DNA of 19,679 nt from Hyphochytrium catenoides (taxonomy: Eukaryota > Sar > Hyphochytriomycetes > Hyphochytriales > Hyphochytriaceae): the NCBI GenBank assembly GCA_900088475.1, contig FLMG01002038.1:5319-24997 (forward strand), in the 5' to 3' direction. The notes beneath the pieces are model-generated. The model did not search any database and was not told the DNA's origin. It saw nothing but the letters and a program-made list of their open reading frames with translations. Every line of letters begins with the position of its first letter. Position 1 is the first letter of the stretch. The translations under genes were made by a program, and so were the position numbers. Shown here one piece after another: positions 7,124 through 15,899 of the stretch.

Positions 7124-9880
7124 ATGAATGGCGAGGGTCAGCATGGTACCCAGGCACCCTATACGGACAGCCACGAGCAAGAAGGCTATGATGTGTTTTT
7201 GGCGTACCTGGACGCCAAGAAGAAAGGCATAACCGATCTCGACCCAGCTTTTAAAGAGAAGGCCCTGCGGTTCGTATCTGCCAAACACAGGACCCTAGGT
7301 TTGACGGTACTGAAGGATAGCGTACGAGGGCTTTTAACTAACAGCAAGAGGCTGCCTACACGAGACGACGAGCAGCCTGAGCGGGTCAGCTCTCCTCCCT
7401 TCTCCTCCGGCGAGACCAGTCATCGCCAGGAAGAAGTCAGGGGAGAGGAGAACTTTAGAGAAGAGCTGAAAGATAAGAGCTCTGACGTCTCCACTTCTGC
7501 TAGGAGAACCAGTCAGGACTCTCCTCATGACTGTTTTGAGAACTCGCGACCTTGCGACTCAGGAAGTGCCCTAAAAGAGGAAGAATGCAGCCAACATTAT
7601 CAGGTTATTCAGGTGAGCACTGAGAGGGAGAGGTAGTTATTAGGTTCCTTGATCCCAACGCAAAGTCCTCGTGTCCGAATGAGGCCGACGTTGACTGTCC
7701 TGCTTCTCTCGAGTCTAATCTTCTCTATTCGGCCCACAGGACCTCGAGGCTACGGTGAAGAAGCTCATGACTGCCAGGGCCCAACAGCAACAGGTCATCG
7801 ATCAACAGCAACGAACTCTTTGCCACATGGAAGCTCAAATGAAAAACTTTCACCTTGAGCTGCAGGTTAGACATCGCTTGTAAGGAGGCGATAGTATAGG
7901 AACCTGCTTTTGGCCCGACGCAGTCTTAGTGATCCTTCTCTTCATGATCTTGTTCAAGGAATTGAGAGGCAACATTAGGGTCTTGGTGAGAGTGCGCCCG
8001 ATGTTTCCATCCGAAACCTCGCAAGGACGCACCATGGAAACCGTCCGTTGCCATCCCAATGGTGAAGCTCTTACTATCTCAATGCCAGGGACTGCTGAGA
8101 AGAACAAGACAAAGACGCATTACTCCTTTGACAAAGTCTTTGCGCCCTCCGCAAATCAAGAGGTTGTCTTCCAGGTGAGCATCTCGCAAGTCCTTGGCAG
8201 AGGAGGGACTTCTCCTAAACCAAGCCGTATGGCATATCTCCTCCCTGTACCCGCCCTACTGCCTCCTGCTTGCTGTGGTTCCTTGGAACCGTCCAGGCCC
8301 TTGAAGACGTCCTACGTTCAACATTGGACGGCTACAGTGCCTGCATCTTTGCGTATGGGGCGACGTCGTCAGGGAAAACATTCACGGTGGGTGAGCAAGG
8401 GATACTTCTCTACCCTCCACAGCCTCCTCCTTTCACTTCCTAACATGTGGGACGAGCAACTGCGGATTGAAGCTTCCCCCTTCCAACTTGCTCCTTTGGC
8501 AACCTTAGGTCCTAGGGATGGATGGAGATAGTGGCACTCGTTCAGGGCTCGTTCCAAGGTCAATCATGTATCTAAAGGGCCAAATCGAGCAGTACGCCCA
8601 CATGGGCTGGGACTTCAGTCTCTCCTTTGTTTCGTATCTCGAAGTCTACAATGGCGCTATAACGGACCTTCTTGCCAAAGGAGCTGTAGATGAAGCTCCT
8701 AGTCCAAGCATCAAGATTGATGGTGGGTAAACGAACCGTGATATGGGTCCAAGGGTCGTACTACGCGGGCACTCACCGATCAAAGAGCACGATAACTTTT
8801 ACGTGCAAAATTTAATGGAGATTCCCTTAGCGGACCTCCTTGACAAGGGTCTCACGGGCCTGCACGCTAGGGAACCCACAAGAGCCTCCACGGAGAATAA
8901 CTCCTCGTCCTCTCGGAGCCATACAGTCCTGACTCTTCACCTTCGCGGTGAGTTGTTAGAGTCATCAAAAAGCGGAAATTCATGCATGAACCTGCTCGCT
9001 CCTCCCCAACCATACTACTTCTTCCGACAGGAAGAAAGAGGAACCCTGAAGGGGAGGTTGAGGGCGTGCTTGTTGCTGGGGACCTCGCCTTTTGTGACCT
9101 TGCAGGGAGCGAGCGTCTGACAGACCCCAGCACTGCTGACAAGACCAAGAAGGAGACAGGCTCAATCAACCGTTCGAACCACACTCTCCAAAATGTTCTC
9201 TCTGCCCGAGCAGAAAAGAAGAAACACGTATGCTGCTGCAGTTAGATTACCGTCATTGTTTTCCAGACGCTGACCAGTTCGCGCTTTCATATCACTGATG
9301 TTACCCTTTCTGCCCGCTGCCAATCTCTCCAGATACCTTACCGCGACTGTGTGCTGACCAAGCTGCTGAAAAGATACCTCTCTGGTGATGCAAAATGTGT
9401 CATGATAGTAAGCTTTTCTCAAGCCTTCTCGTCCCTTTTAGTTGAACTAACGGTTCCTTCTTGCTCTCCCATCCTCGACCACGACTCACTCGATTGTTAT
9501 GGAAAGGCCAATATCTCCCCGTCCCCCAAGAGCTACTCCTTCACGAAGGCGACGGTTGAGTTCGCTCATCAGGTGGGCCCCAAATTGTCCTCCCTTCTCG
9601 CCACACAGTCATTATTACGATCTGACTAATGATGTGGGGACTTGTTTCCTCGTAGATAATGAAGAAATGTGAGCTGGGAAGAGCCAAAAGAAATGTGTCG
9701 ACGTCAACAACGCGGATGCAGACGCCCTTTAACGATGATAAGGAGAACGAGCTACCACTAAGTGGTACTGGACGTAAGGCAAAAGCTTCAGGAGCTTCCA
9801 AGATGTCGTCCAAAGAGTCATCACAACGGATGTTAAGATCAACAAGGCAGATGAAGGCGCGGAAGTTGGAGGAGAACTGA
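7124..9880 (+). CDS. Kinesin-14-like motor protein, ten exons, 618 aa
   Basis: Microtubule motor ATPase. Exons: 7124-7612, 7740-7865, 7959-8174, 8297-8390, 8516-8722, 8786-8947, 9031-9227, 9333-9407, 9507-9572 and 9656-9880. All introns are GT-AG, 63-127 bases, and phases agree throughout. The start is ATG 7124; the frame upstream offers only TTG. Residues 1-163 are an unrecognised head. Residues 164-205 are a Gln-rich coiled coil leading into the neck ELRGNIRVLVRVRP (206-219), the kinesin-14 signature. Motor motifs: P-loop GATSSGKT 298-305; YLEVYNGAITDLL; switch I NSSSSRSH 416-423; switch II DLAGSE 454-459; INRS 477-480; IPYRDCVLT 498-506; ANISPSPKSYS from 523. A 74-residue Ser/Lys-rich tail (545-618) follows. 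The kinesin-14 neck before the motor suggests minus-end-directed spindle or transport work. Oddities are the Gln-to-Ala and Gly-to-Ser changes in the P-loop and a divergent helix after switch II (INRSNHTLQNVL instead of INKSLxALGxVI). Confidence 0.93.
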
Positions 9881-9901
9881 ATATGCCCTATTCCGGGTCG
9901 T

Positions 9902-10147
9902 ATGCCATTGTTGCACCAGTCCATCGCCACTCTTTTCTTTCTCTGGTACTGGCGTCAGGATCTGGGGCCCCATGAAGAAGAATCTGCGGATTCATTATCG
10001 GGCGCTAACATTAATGGGAGCACTGGCACAGAGGAAGTCTTCAGAAAGATAGTCTACGACGATCGGGAAACAAGGAGGTTAGCACCTGACGCCAAGATGC
10101 AAAGTGATGCTTGGGACAAGGAAGAGCACGGGGTCACTCGTGGGTAG
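9902..10147 (+). CDS. Coding-like segment just downstream of the kinesin
   Basis: The frame opens at ATG 9902. Its convincing part begins at 9961, after a strong pyrimidine tract and acceptor (GGCGTCAG). From there it reads through an acidic sequence including EEESADSLSGANINGS and TEEVFRKIVYDDRETRRLAPD to TAG at 10145-10147. It may be an exon of a separate gene, or a 3' extension of the kinesin transcript. The kinesin frame itself closes with TGA at 9878-9880, and I found no phase-compatible donor joining the two. Function unknown. Confidence 0.35.
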   Translation: MPLLHQSIATLFFLWYWRQDLGPHEEESADSLSGANINGSTGTEEVFRKIVYDDRETRRLAPDAKMQSDAWDKEEHGVTRG

Positions 10148-10318
10148 CATATATAGAGGGAAGACGCAAAGCTCGCTCTTCTTATTACTAACGAGCAGTC
10201 TCTTTCAAATATCATTGAATCTACGCATGCTTCAGTTGCTAGCTAGACTGAATGTGTCATAGTGCGCCATACAAAGCTCTCACTATTTGGTTGACTTGCG
10301 TGTCAGACCTGGTAAACC
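10148..10318 (+). promoter_or_regulatory. Possible core promoter (TATATAG)
   Basis: CATATATAGAG at about 10148-10158 resembles a TATA box. It lies about 165 bases before an ATG in excellent context (ACCATGGC, ATG at 10319). It could start the poorly resolved transcript that covers 10319-11317. There is no other support. Confidence 0.25.
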
Positions 10319-11317
10319 ATGGCTGGTGACCTTTCAGTGACCGTGGAGCCCTTTAACATCTATGCAAAGAATCATTATTATTAGAAGACAACGTCCCTTC
10401 TTCCTCAAACCCTTGCACGCCTCGTCAAGGGAAACACTCTCTGAAAGCTACCAAGTCAAAAGGTAGGCTTATGCCGCCAAGTAACGGCGAAGATGAGAAA
10501 GAGAAAGAAAGAGGTTGGTGGTGGCTCTCCTGAGCGCCTCCGGATTCGAAGCAATTTGGCCCTACAATAGGGAAGAAAGCACTGAGTCCTGTGCCAGCCT
10601 TTCACAGCAGAGACAGAGACAACTATCCTTGCCGCCTGGCTTGATCAGTAGGAAGGAGGAGGCTCTTGGCCCAGACGGATGGATAAAAGCAGTGTCCTCA
10701 TTGACTAACAAAGGACTACGCGATGATGTACAGATTCTTTGTTTCCCGAGGGGCAGCGCTATGACCTTCGTGCTGGCCGGGGCGGGCGGACGGCTGATAC
10801 TTCGTCGTCTGCGTCACGCAGTTCGAAGGCTATCCAACTCTGTCTCCCCTTTCCCTTGCCGCTATCTACCCAGTTCTTTGCGGGTGCCAGAGGCTGAGAC
10901 TGACCAAGCAAGTTCAAGAGTGAGGAAGGTCAGGCCCATCCTGTAACTGCGCCAGGCAACCCTAATGTCTCACAAATATTTTTCCACTCTATCGAATTCC
11001 AGCAGACAGCTCTCTCTCTACCGACGAAGACATTCCTCTTCTTGCGCTTTCATCAGCAGGTGCGAAGGCTTAAGCGAGAACAGCTGACAGAGCCAGAACA
11101 ACTGACAGTAGGTCTGAAGGTGCCCATAAGAACTGATGAGTCCACTGCTCTATTGCGGCTGCAAAGGACGGAAGAAAGAAACTTCTACTCAGGACTCCGT
11201 CGCTGGCAGGAATGGATGGGAATTGGAGGCTGGAGATCTCAAAAGAACGGGAGAGAAGATGAGAGAGGAGACAGGGCACAAACGGAAACTGAACCAGTGC
11301 GTTGGCCAGCAGTATAG
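10319..11317 (+). CDS. Unresolved gene region with several coding-like segments
   Basis: One possible start is ATG 10319 with an intron at 10326-10384 (59 bases, GT-AG). It leads into a basic Ser/Lys/Pro-rich exon (NVPSSSNPCTPRQGKHSLK) that reaches a TGA near 10532. Further open segments are 10515-10946 (143 codons without an ATG near its start, containing GPDGWIKAVSSLTNKGLRDD) and 11060-11317 (RRLKREQLTEPEQLTV onward, after the acceptor CATCAGCAG). Two frames look coding around 10485-10620, and three around 11140-11300. The region therefore either has introns I cannot place or is a decayed gene. No domain is recognised. Confidence 0.3.
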
Positions 11318-11485
11318 GTGGCGATGACCTGCTAGTAGGACGTGTTCTCTATCCTGCTGGCGCTCTGCGTGGGCTAATGGCCCCTGTAGACTTCTTGATT
11401 GTTGGAGCTACACGCTAACTTTCTGACAGTATCTGCACTCACCGCTTTCGTTTCGCTGTGGGTCCGACATCTAAAGACGCTTCAC

Positions 11486-11584
11486 CTTCTTCATCCTTCT
11501 TCTGTGGGCCTGGCGCAGCTTCTTCTTGTCGACGATGATGCTCAAACAACTTGGACAACATCGACCCAACCACCTGCTCCAGCT
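11486..11584 (-). repeat. Duplicated fragment, copy 1
   Basis: This ~100-base block is about 85-90% identical by eye to 12364-12466. Shared blocks include CAAACAACTTGGACAACA and CACCTGCTCCAGCT-like ends. In one - strand frame it reads LEQVVGSMLSKLFEHHRRQE followed by an acidic/basic stretch. That frame has a stop immediately upstream, so this copy looks like a decayed coding fragment. Confidence 0.75.
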
Positions 11585-11605
11585 AGACCTCTGCTCGCTG
11601 GAAGC

Positions 11606-12070
11606 TTCAGCGCCCGCAGTAGGAAGAGCTTGAGTCATCGATAGATCAAGAGCCATTCATTAGCTATGGGACGTGATGATTACTTTCTTTCTTACTACAG
11701 GCGCTTCGCTTATTTTCTCTCTCTCGCTCTCTCTCTCTCTCTCTCGCTCTGTCTTTCTCGGTCTCTCTCCGCCTCTCCTTCTCTTCTGAGAGTAAGGAGC
11801 GAGGGCCAGGCCCAGCCTTTAAGCGCCGCGCTACGAGGAGCTTAACTCATCGATGGATCTAGAGAGCCATTCACTAGCTGTGGGACGTGATGAAGACTGA
11901 CTTTCTTGCTACTACCGGCGATCGCTTCTCTTTTCTCCTCTTTCTCTCTGTCTTTCTCTGTGTCTCTCGGCCCTCTCTTTCTCTTCTGAGAGTGAGGAGC
12001 GAGGGCCAGGCCCAGCCTCTAAGAGCTGGCACTAGGCAGAGCTTGACCCTTCGTCGATAGATCCACTTAA
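11606..12070 (+). repeat. Tandem copies B, C, D of the dispersed repeat family
   Basis: Copy B (about 11606-11785), copy C (about 11786-11985) and truncated copy D (about 11986-12070) are head to tail. GAGAGT(A/G)AGGAGCGAGGGCCAGG recurs with a 200-base period at 11788 and 11988. Each unit shows CAGCCT(T/C)TAAG, a GAGCTT block, a TCGATxGATC block and, in B and C, GAGCCATTCA(C/T)TAGCT(G/A)TGGGACGTGATGA. Then come a TTGCTACTAC/TTACTACAG block and a CT-rich tail. The CT tail of B includes a microsatellite at about 11717-11750. The same order is found in copy A at 1629-1790. No coding potential is seen. Confidence 0.85.
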
Positions 12071-12363
12071 GAAAGAAGAGAGGAACCTCAGCTCGATCGG
12101 GCAGCCTCCTCCTTCAAACACGCTGCTGTCTGTAGGGATCATGCCAGAACCTTATCGTCTGGCCGTTGACCGCAAAGCAGGCAGAAAAGAGCGGAAGAAG
12201 CGCTCGCAGAAGCTCAGTCTTCCTCCCAATTCTCAGCGTCTTTCTCTCTTTTTTCACTCTTACTAGTAAGCGTTTAACCTGGACACTGCTGGCTAGCTGC
12301 TGCGGCACCTGGCATAGGATTCTCCTGCTTCTGCTCTTGCTTCGTCATCTGACAGTTGACTTG

Positions 12364-12466
12364 CTTCTTCATTCTTCTTCTTCTGTGGAGCCTGGCGCCA
12401 CTTCGTCTTGTCGATGATGATGCGCAAACAACTTGGACAACAAGGACCCGACAACCTGCTCCAGCT
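12364..12466 (-). repeat. Duplicated fragment, copy 2
   Basis: This is the partner of 11486-11584. In the corresponding - strand frame it reads LEQVVGSLLSKLFAHHHRQD and ends in a run of Glu and a stop. Upstream in the same frame (to about 12590) lies GKYDVEEVIIEVKEDNV, then one in-frame TGA, then FQSPKRSQQTPK leading into the duplicated block. It could be an exon pair with a missed intron or a pseudogene. Confidence 0.7.
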
Positions 12467-12663
12467 TGGGCGTCTGCTGGGATCTTTTCGGGCTTTGAAA
12501 GCGTCAAACGTTGTCTTCTTTGACCTCGATGATGACTTCCTCCACGTCATACTTCCCGTGGCAGCAAGCGGTAAGCACTGGAGAGTCTGCGGAGGGAAGA
12601 AGTGACGCTTATGCAATCTCTCATCAGATGAAAGGAAGGAAGAAGCCTCCTCCTTCCACGCGC

Positions 12664-12801
12664 TCAGTTGTCGCTCGGATGTTGCTTCTCTCTCTCCTCA
12701 TCTGAGCTAGCTTTGGTCTGCTGCTGCTGTTGCTCGTCGTCCTCATCTTGTTCCTCCTCCTTCTTGCTGCTCCTGCTCTCCTCCAGCTGCTCCGCTGTCA
12801 T
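12664..12801 (-). CDS. Acidic Glu/Gln-rich coding-like segment, 45 aa
   Basis: The - strand frame runs from ATG 12801 to TGA 12664-12666. The translation is strongly hydrophilic: MTAEQLEESRSSKKEEEQDE, then a Gln run and ASSDEEREK. Sense-strand + frames across the same bases give only Ser/Cys/Leu low-complexity translation, so the - strand is preferred. It is probably one exon or a fragment of a nuclear-type acidic protein, not a complete gene. It lies upstream, in - orientation, of the segment at 12364-12590. Confidence 0.3.
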   Translation of the reverse strand: MTAEQLEESRSSKKEEEQDEDDEQQQQQTKASSDEEREKQHPSDN

Positions 12802-12839
12802 CCAGTGGCCTCACCTTCCTCCTTCTTTTCTAAACATCT

Positions 12840-13213
12840 TCATCCTCTTCTTCCTGCGCTGGCCTCGTCGGCCGTGGTTCTTTCTTTTGTCTCACTCTTC
12901 ACCATTTCTGGCTCTTCTTCCCCTTTCTCCCAGCGTCTGGCTTCCAACTCTCCTCCTGAATGTCGTCGCGTGGCTCCTCGACATCGTAGATAGCGTCTCA
13001 CCGACCAAACCAGTGATGAAGGGAGGTCTTCTGCCCTTCTTGGGCTCTGTAAGCTTGGCAAGAGAACATAGATCGAGGATCTGCAGGCTGCTGATGCCGC
13101 CCAACGACCACAGGCTGATGATCACAGTTCAGAGCAGAATGGACCGCCGCGCTGATGAGTAGTCTGACGCTCCATAAAGAGCCCAAGCAGCCTAGCAGAG
13201 GATGATGCAGCAC
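12840..13213 (-). CDS. Coding-like - strand segments, unresolved
   Basis: Three overlapping - strand frames are open here. The most protein-like pieces are LCSLAKLTEPKKGRRPPFIT, YDVEEPRDDIQEESWKPDAG and EMVKSETKERTTADEASAGR, each in a different frame, which suggests small introns or decay. The YDVEE motif recurs in the frame near 12550, hinting at duplicated units. No complete model or domain can be given. Confidence 0.2.
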
Positions 13214-13248
13214 CCAGCCCCACTTACTTCTACTGCTTCCCTTGCCTT

Positions 13249-13614
13249 ATGGGCAGCAGGGCAGGAGGAAGTGAACCAGCCGCTGGACTCCTCTCAAAGG
13301 AGCCAGCCGTCCATGTAACCTCACCGAAGGCCTCAGAGAACAGAGACCTGACCTTGTGCCGCAGCAAGCTACCATGTCCAACTCACGGCTCCTGTCGTTC
13401 GCCTAACTTGGTGGGAAGAAGCGTGTCTCTTGAGAAAGAAAGGTCACACTTAGAAGGAAGAGGACTGTCGTATGATGATGAGAGCTCTGTTTCTCTTTCT
13501 CCAGGTCTCTCTCTCTCTCTCTCTCTCTCCAGACCGTGGCGGCTGAGACCTCAGCCCGAACAGCATGAAACCTATAGCGTCTGCATCGGTGCAGGAAGAG
13601 CGAGCGCTGGCTGA
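13249..13614 (+). CDS. Hypothetical ORF, 121 aa, doubtful
   Basis: This is an ATG-to-TGA frame with a Ser/Arg-rich translation. Part of it (LSLSLSLS) is simply the CT microsatellite at about 13505-13530. No domain, signal peptide or partner exon is seen. It may be the 3' flank of the cystatin gene transcribed from the other strand, or nothing. Confidence 0.12.
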   Translation: MGSRAGGSEPAAGLLSKEPAVHVTSPKASENRDLTLCRSKLPCPTHGSCRSPNLVGRSVSLEKERSHLEGRGLSYDDESSVSLSPGLSLSLSLSRPWRLRPQPEQHETYSVCIGAGRASAG

Positions 13615-13637
13615 TGTCTCGGAGAATGTTCACATCT

Positions 13638-13643
13638 ATTTAT
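13638..13643 (-). terminator. Candidate poly(A) signal AATAAA for the cystatin gene
   Basis: AATAAA on the - strand (TTTATT on +) lies about 190 bases after the cystatin stop codon, in an AT-rich stretch. It is the nearest canonical signal seen in that direction. Position and strand fit; its use is inferred. Confidence 0.4.
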
Positions 13644-13834
13644 TCATATTTATATATACAAAGTGTTAGCTCTCCTGGTTGCGCCACTATTGCGCCGGAG
13701 AAGAAGAAGAAGAAGAGACAGCGCAGGCCATGAGCAAAGCAAAAGGCAAAAAGTCGAATGGCCGACGATGGTCTCGCTCCTTTCTTGGTCAAGGGCCTTA
13801 ACCACCATCACGGCTTGCCTGGACCGACCCATCC

Positions 13835-15046
13835 TCATACATCCAGGGTCCACGAGGTGAGCGAATGCTGCTCCTCAAGGTTGCGATAAACCACGGCTAT
13901 CACCCTCAACACCGTGCCAGGCACCGTCCGCCTCTTAACCTCCAGAGTCATTTGATAGTTCATCCCAGCCACCAACTGCCGCTGTGCGGAGATGATGCGT
14001 TTAAGATCTACCGGGCCGGCCTTACCACGGCCATGCAGTGAATTGTAAGCCTTCACTGCTTCGTCAGCTGCCTTGACGACCTCCTGCGAGGCAGGGTTGG
14101 TTGCCGAGAATCCACCGATTAGTTCTCCTCTGGCTTGAGGAGCGTCATTGGGACAATGAAGGGCCAAAGACAGGTACGACCACGAGGTGACAGAGTAGCT
14201 TTCGTATGGATAGGTGCTAATCCCTCTTCTGTTCACCACGGCGGAGGCCTGGATCTGCCTGCAGGAGCCATATCGCGGCACGAGCACAAGGTCCAGTTTA
14301 TAGTTATTGCCTCCTGCCACCACCTGCTGCTGCGCGCCGCTAATCGTGTTCAGGTCCAAAGGTACGGAAAACTCCTTCAAGTTGAGGAAGAACACTGCAG
14401 CTCTCGCTGCACCAACAACCTTAGAGGACTTGGGATCAACTGACGATGGTCCAGCAGCAGCCAGAGCCCGTGTCTGCCGCAGCCGTTGTCCAGAAGGTTG
14501 AGTCAGCCTTGGGAGTCCTTGGTCATTAAGAAGCTGGTACTGACCCTGGAGGTCCTGATAGACCACGACTCTCTTGACCGCTGGGGCGCCTGTTGGGCTC
14601 ATGCTGGCGTACTCATTGAGTGCTAGTTGCAGGACGTACTTCCCACCGCTCCTCTCCTTCTGATACTGAGCCGAGATCACTCTGTTGAGTTGGACAGAGC
14701 GGAAGAGGTTCTCCGGTTGTCCCTGCTTTTGCTCAAGATAAATTTGGACAGCGTTCACTGCTTTCCTCGCGACCGCACTGCGCGGGTCCTCTATGTCCAT
14801 ATATTCCCAACGCTGCGGCAGGCTGCCCGACGATACATAATCAGCGGGAGCGTGTGGAGCGGGTGCTGGTGGTGCTGGTCCATCATCCAACTCGCTTGCG
14901 TTGGTAGATCTCGGTAAATAGTTGTTGGTCACGTCCTGAGCGGTGGTGGATCTCTGTATGGATGCACCGTCAGCGATCGAGCTGGCTTGCAAGAGAACGA
15001 CAGAGGCTGCCAGAAGTAGCGTTGAACAACGTAGCAGAGTGGTCAT
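13835..15046 (-). CDS. Secreted protein with three cystatin-like domains
   Basis: Predicted inhibitor of papain-like cysteine proteases, 403 aa, single exon. ATG 15046 is the first ATG; the upstream frame offers only TTG. It is followed by a signal peptide (RC, then a hydrophobic run LLLAASVVLLQ, then small residues to about residue 27). After a Pro/Ala-rich linker come three repeats of one fold: about 87-175, 201-289 and 311-399. Each has an AAxxAVxxxN-like helix, a central loop and a terminal strand; repeats 2 and 3 both end in (S/L)TSW. The inhibitory loop QxVxG is intact in repeat 2 (QVVAG 241-245) and repeat 3 (QLVAG 357-361). Repeat 3 also has the N-terminal GG (311-312) and DEAVKAYN helix of true cystatins. 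Repeat 1 has only a degenerate loop (QYQKERSGG) and may not inhibit. Repeat 2 contains a Cys that may pair with a Cys in the linker. Targets could be host, prey or own vacuolar proteases. Confidence 0.9.
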   Translation of the reverse strand: MTTLLRCSTLLLAASVVLLQASSIADGASIQRSTTAQDVTNNYLPRSTNASELDDGPAPPAPAPHAPADYVSSGSLPQRWEYMDIEDPRSAVARKAVNAVQIYLEQKQGQPENLFRSVQLNRVISAQYQKERSGGKYVLQLALNEYASMSPTGAPAVKRVVVYQDLQGQYQLLNDQGLPRLTQPSGQRLRQTRALAAAGPSSVDPKSSKVVGAARAAVFFLNLKEFSVPLDLNTISGAQQQVVAGGNNYKLDLVLVPRYGSCRQIQASAVVNRRGISTYPYESYSVTSWSYLSLALHCPNDAPQARGELIGGFSATNPASQEVVKAADEAVKAYNSLHGRGKAGPVDLKRIISAQRQLVAGMNYQMTLEVKRRTVPGTVLRVIAVVYRNLEEQHSLTSWTLDV

Positions 15047-15224
15047 GATGCCTTCTTCTGGTTGCAAGGACGCAAGGAAATGACAGGACGCTGTGGTGGT
15101 GGTCTTGTCGGTTGTCCTCGCGCGGCCGCAGCTGGTTGTCGCAGGTTCAGCCGTTGCTGGAATGTTTTGAAGTGAGAGAAGAGACTGCCGACCAAGAACG
15201 AGGCGGCAGCATCTACCTAGGATA

Positions 15225-15232
15225 TCTCTTTA
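15225..15232 (-). promoter_or_regulatory. TATA box upstream of the cystatin gene
   Basis: TATAAAGA on the - strand lies within an AT-rich TAATATAATATAAAGAG block, about 180 bases upstream of the ATG at 15046. This is consistent with a core promoter and a leader of about 150 bases. Confidence 0.5.
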
Positions 15233-15239
15233 TATTATA

Positions 15240-15440
15240 TTACAAAGGAATGAATGAAGGAGACGAGTCGAAGTGCTGCTGCCAATGACCTTGATCGTTA
15301 TCCCAGGATGTTGCTGGCCCTCTCCACTCAGGAGAAAGGACTGAATTGACCTCCGATGCACCAAAGACGGCCGGTCTCTCACTGTCTATGATCGATGGAG
15401 ACGGCTTCATCAACTGCGGACGAGGTATAGTTCTCTGCAT
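15240..15440 (-). CDS. Hypothetical ORF, 66 aa, doubtful
   Basis: The frame runs from ATG 15440 and ends right at the TATA block of the cystatin gene. It is hydrophilic and Ser/Pro-rich, without a recognisable domain. Its overlap with the presumed promoter argues against a separate gene. Confidence 0.15.
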   Translation of the reverse strand: MQRTIPRPQLMKPSPSIIDSERPAVFGASEVNSVLSPEWRGPATSWDNDQGHWQQHFDSSPSFIPL

Positions 15441-15478
15441 TTATTGTGGCTGACGATAACCCTTAATGAGAGTATCGC

Positions 15479-15664
15479 ATGATCCCAGACGTTGCGGCAG
15501 CAGCAGCAGCACCGCGGGTAAATGAGTTCGTCTTCAGCTATGAACGCTGGCTACTTGCTCTTCTCCGCTCCAAAAATGAAGGTCACTGCAAGCTGAATCT
15601 CTTCTCTTCTTCTCTCGTTCGTCAGATGAACATCATGCAGGTGCTCCGAGTGCTAGTGCGATAA
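15479..15664 (+). CDS. Hypothetical ORF, 61 aa, doubtful
   Basis: The frame runs from ATG 15479 to TAA. The translation has an Ala run (encoded by GCA repeats) and then a plausible amphipathic stretch, NEFVFSYERWLLALLRSKNE. It might be a short exon, diverging from 15440. No splice partners or domain are recognised. Confidence 0.2.
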   Translation: MIPDVAAAAAAPRVNEFVFSYERWLLALLRSKNEGHCKLNLFSSSLVRQMNIMQVLRVLVR

Positions 15665-15825
15665 GATTGCGCCGGGACACTACCAGGGACTAGAACATGG
15701 GTCCTTGAGGGAAGAGTAGTACAGGCGAGCGAGGATTGATCAAAGAGAGAGTAGAAAAGACCAGATAAGGAAGAGGAGAGAAAGGCGGTCAACAAATTGA
15801 GAAACAATGAGAGAGAGCCCGAGGT

Positions 15826-15859
15826 AGAGAGAGAGAAAGAAGAGAGAGGGAGAAAGAGA

Positions 15860-15897
<38 letters not shown>
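15826..15897. repeat. (GA)n microsatellite
   Basis: GAGAGAGAAAGAAGAGAG blocks pass into GAGAAAGAGAAAG and end in a pure GA run at about 15868-15897. The surrounding intergenic DNA to 16480 holds no supported gene. Confidence 0.95.

Positions 15898-15899
<2 letters not shown>

Noticed and set aside
8727-8753. Alternative kinesin intron of 27 bases (GTAAAC donor)
   Set aside because: It is in phase but far shorter than the other introns and adds residues that do not fit the kinesin family. The 63-base intron 8723-8785 gives a continuous family match.
12117-12176. - strand NGQTIRFWHDPYR, reminiscent of a motif in plant LINE proteins
   Set aside because: It is a single short motif with no reverse transcriptase context and no start codon. 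It could easily be chance.
12668-13162. + strand 164-aa frame rich in Cys and Ser runs
   Set aside because: It is low-complexity translation of CT-rich DNA opposite a more protein-like acidic - strand frame.
14135-14917. + strand frames across the cystatin gene
   Set aside because: They are shadows of the well-supported - strand cystatin frame.
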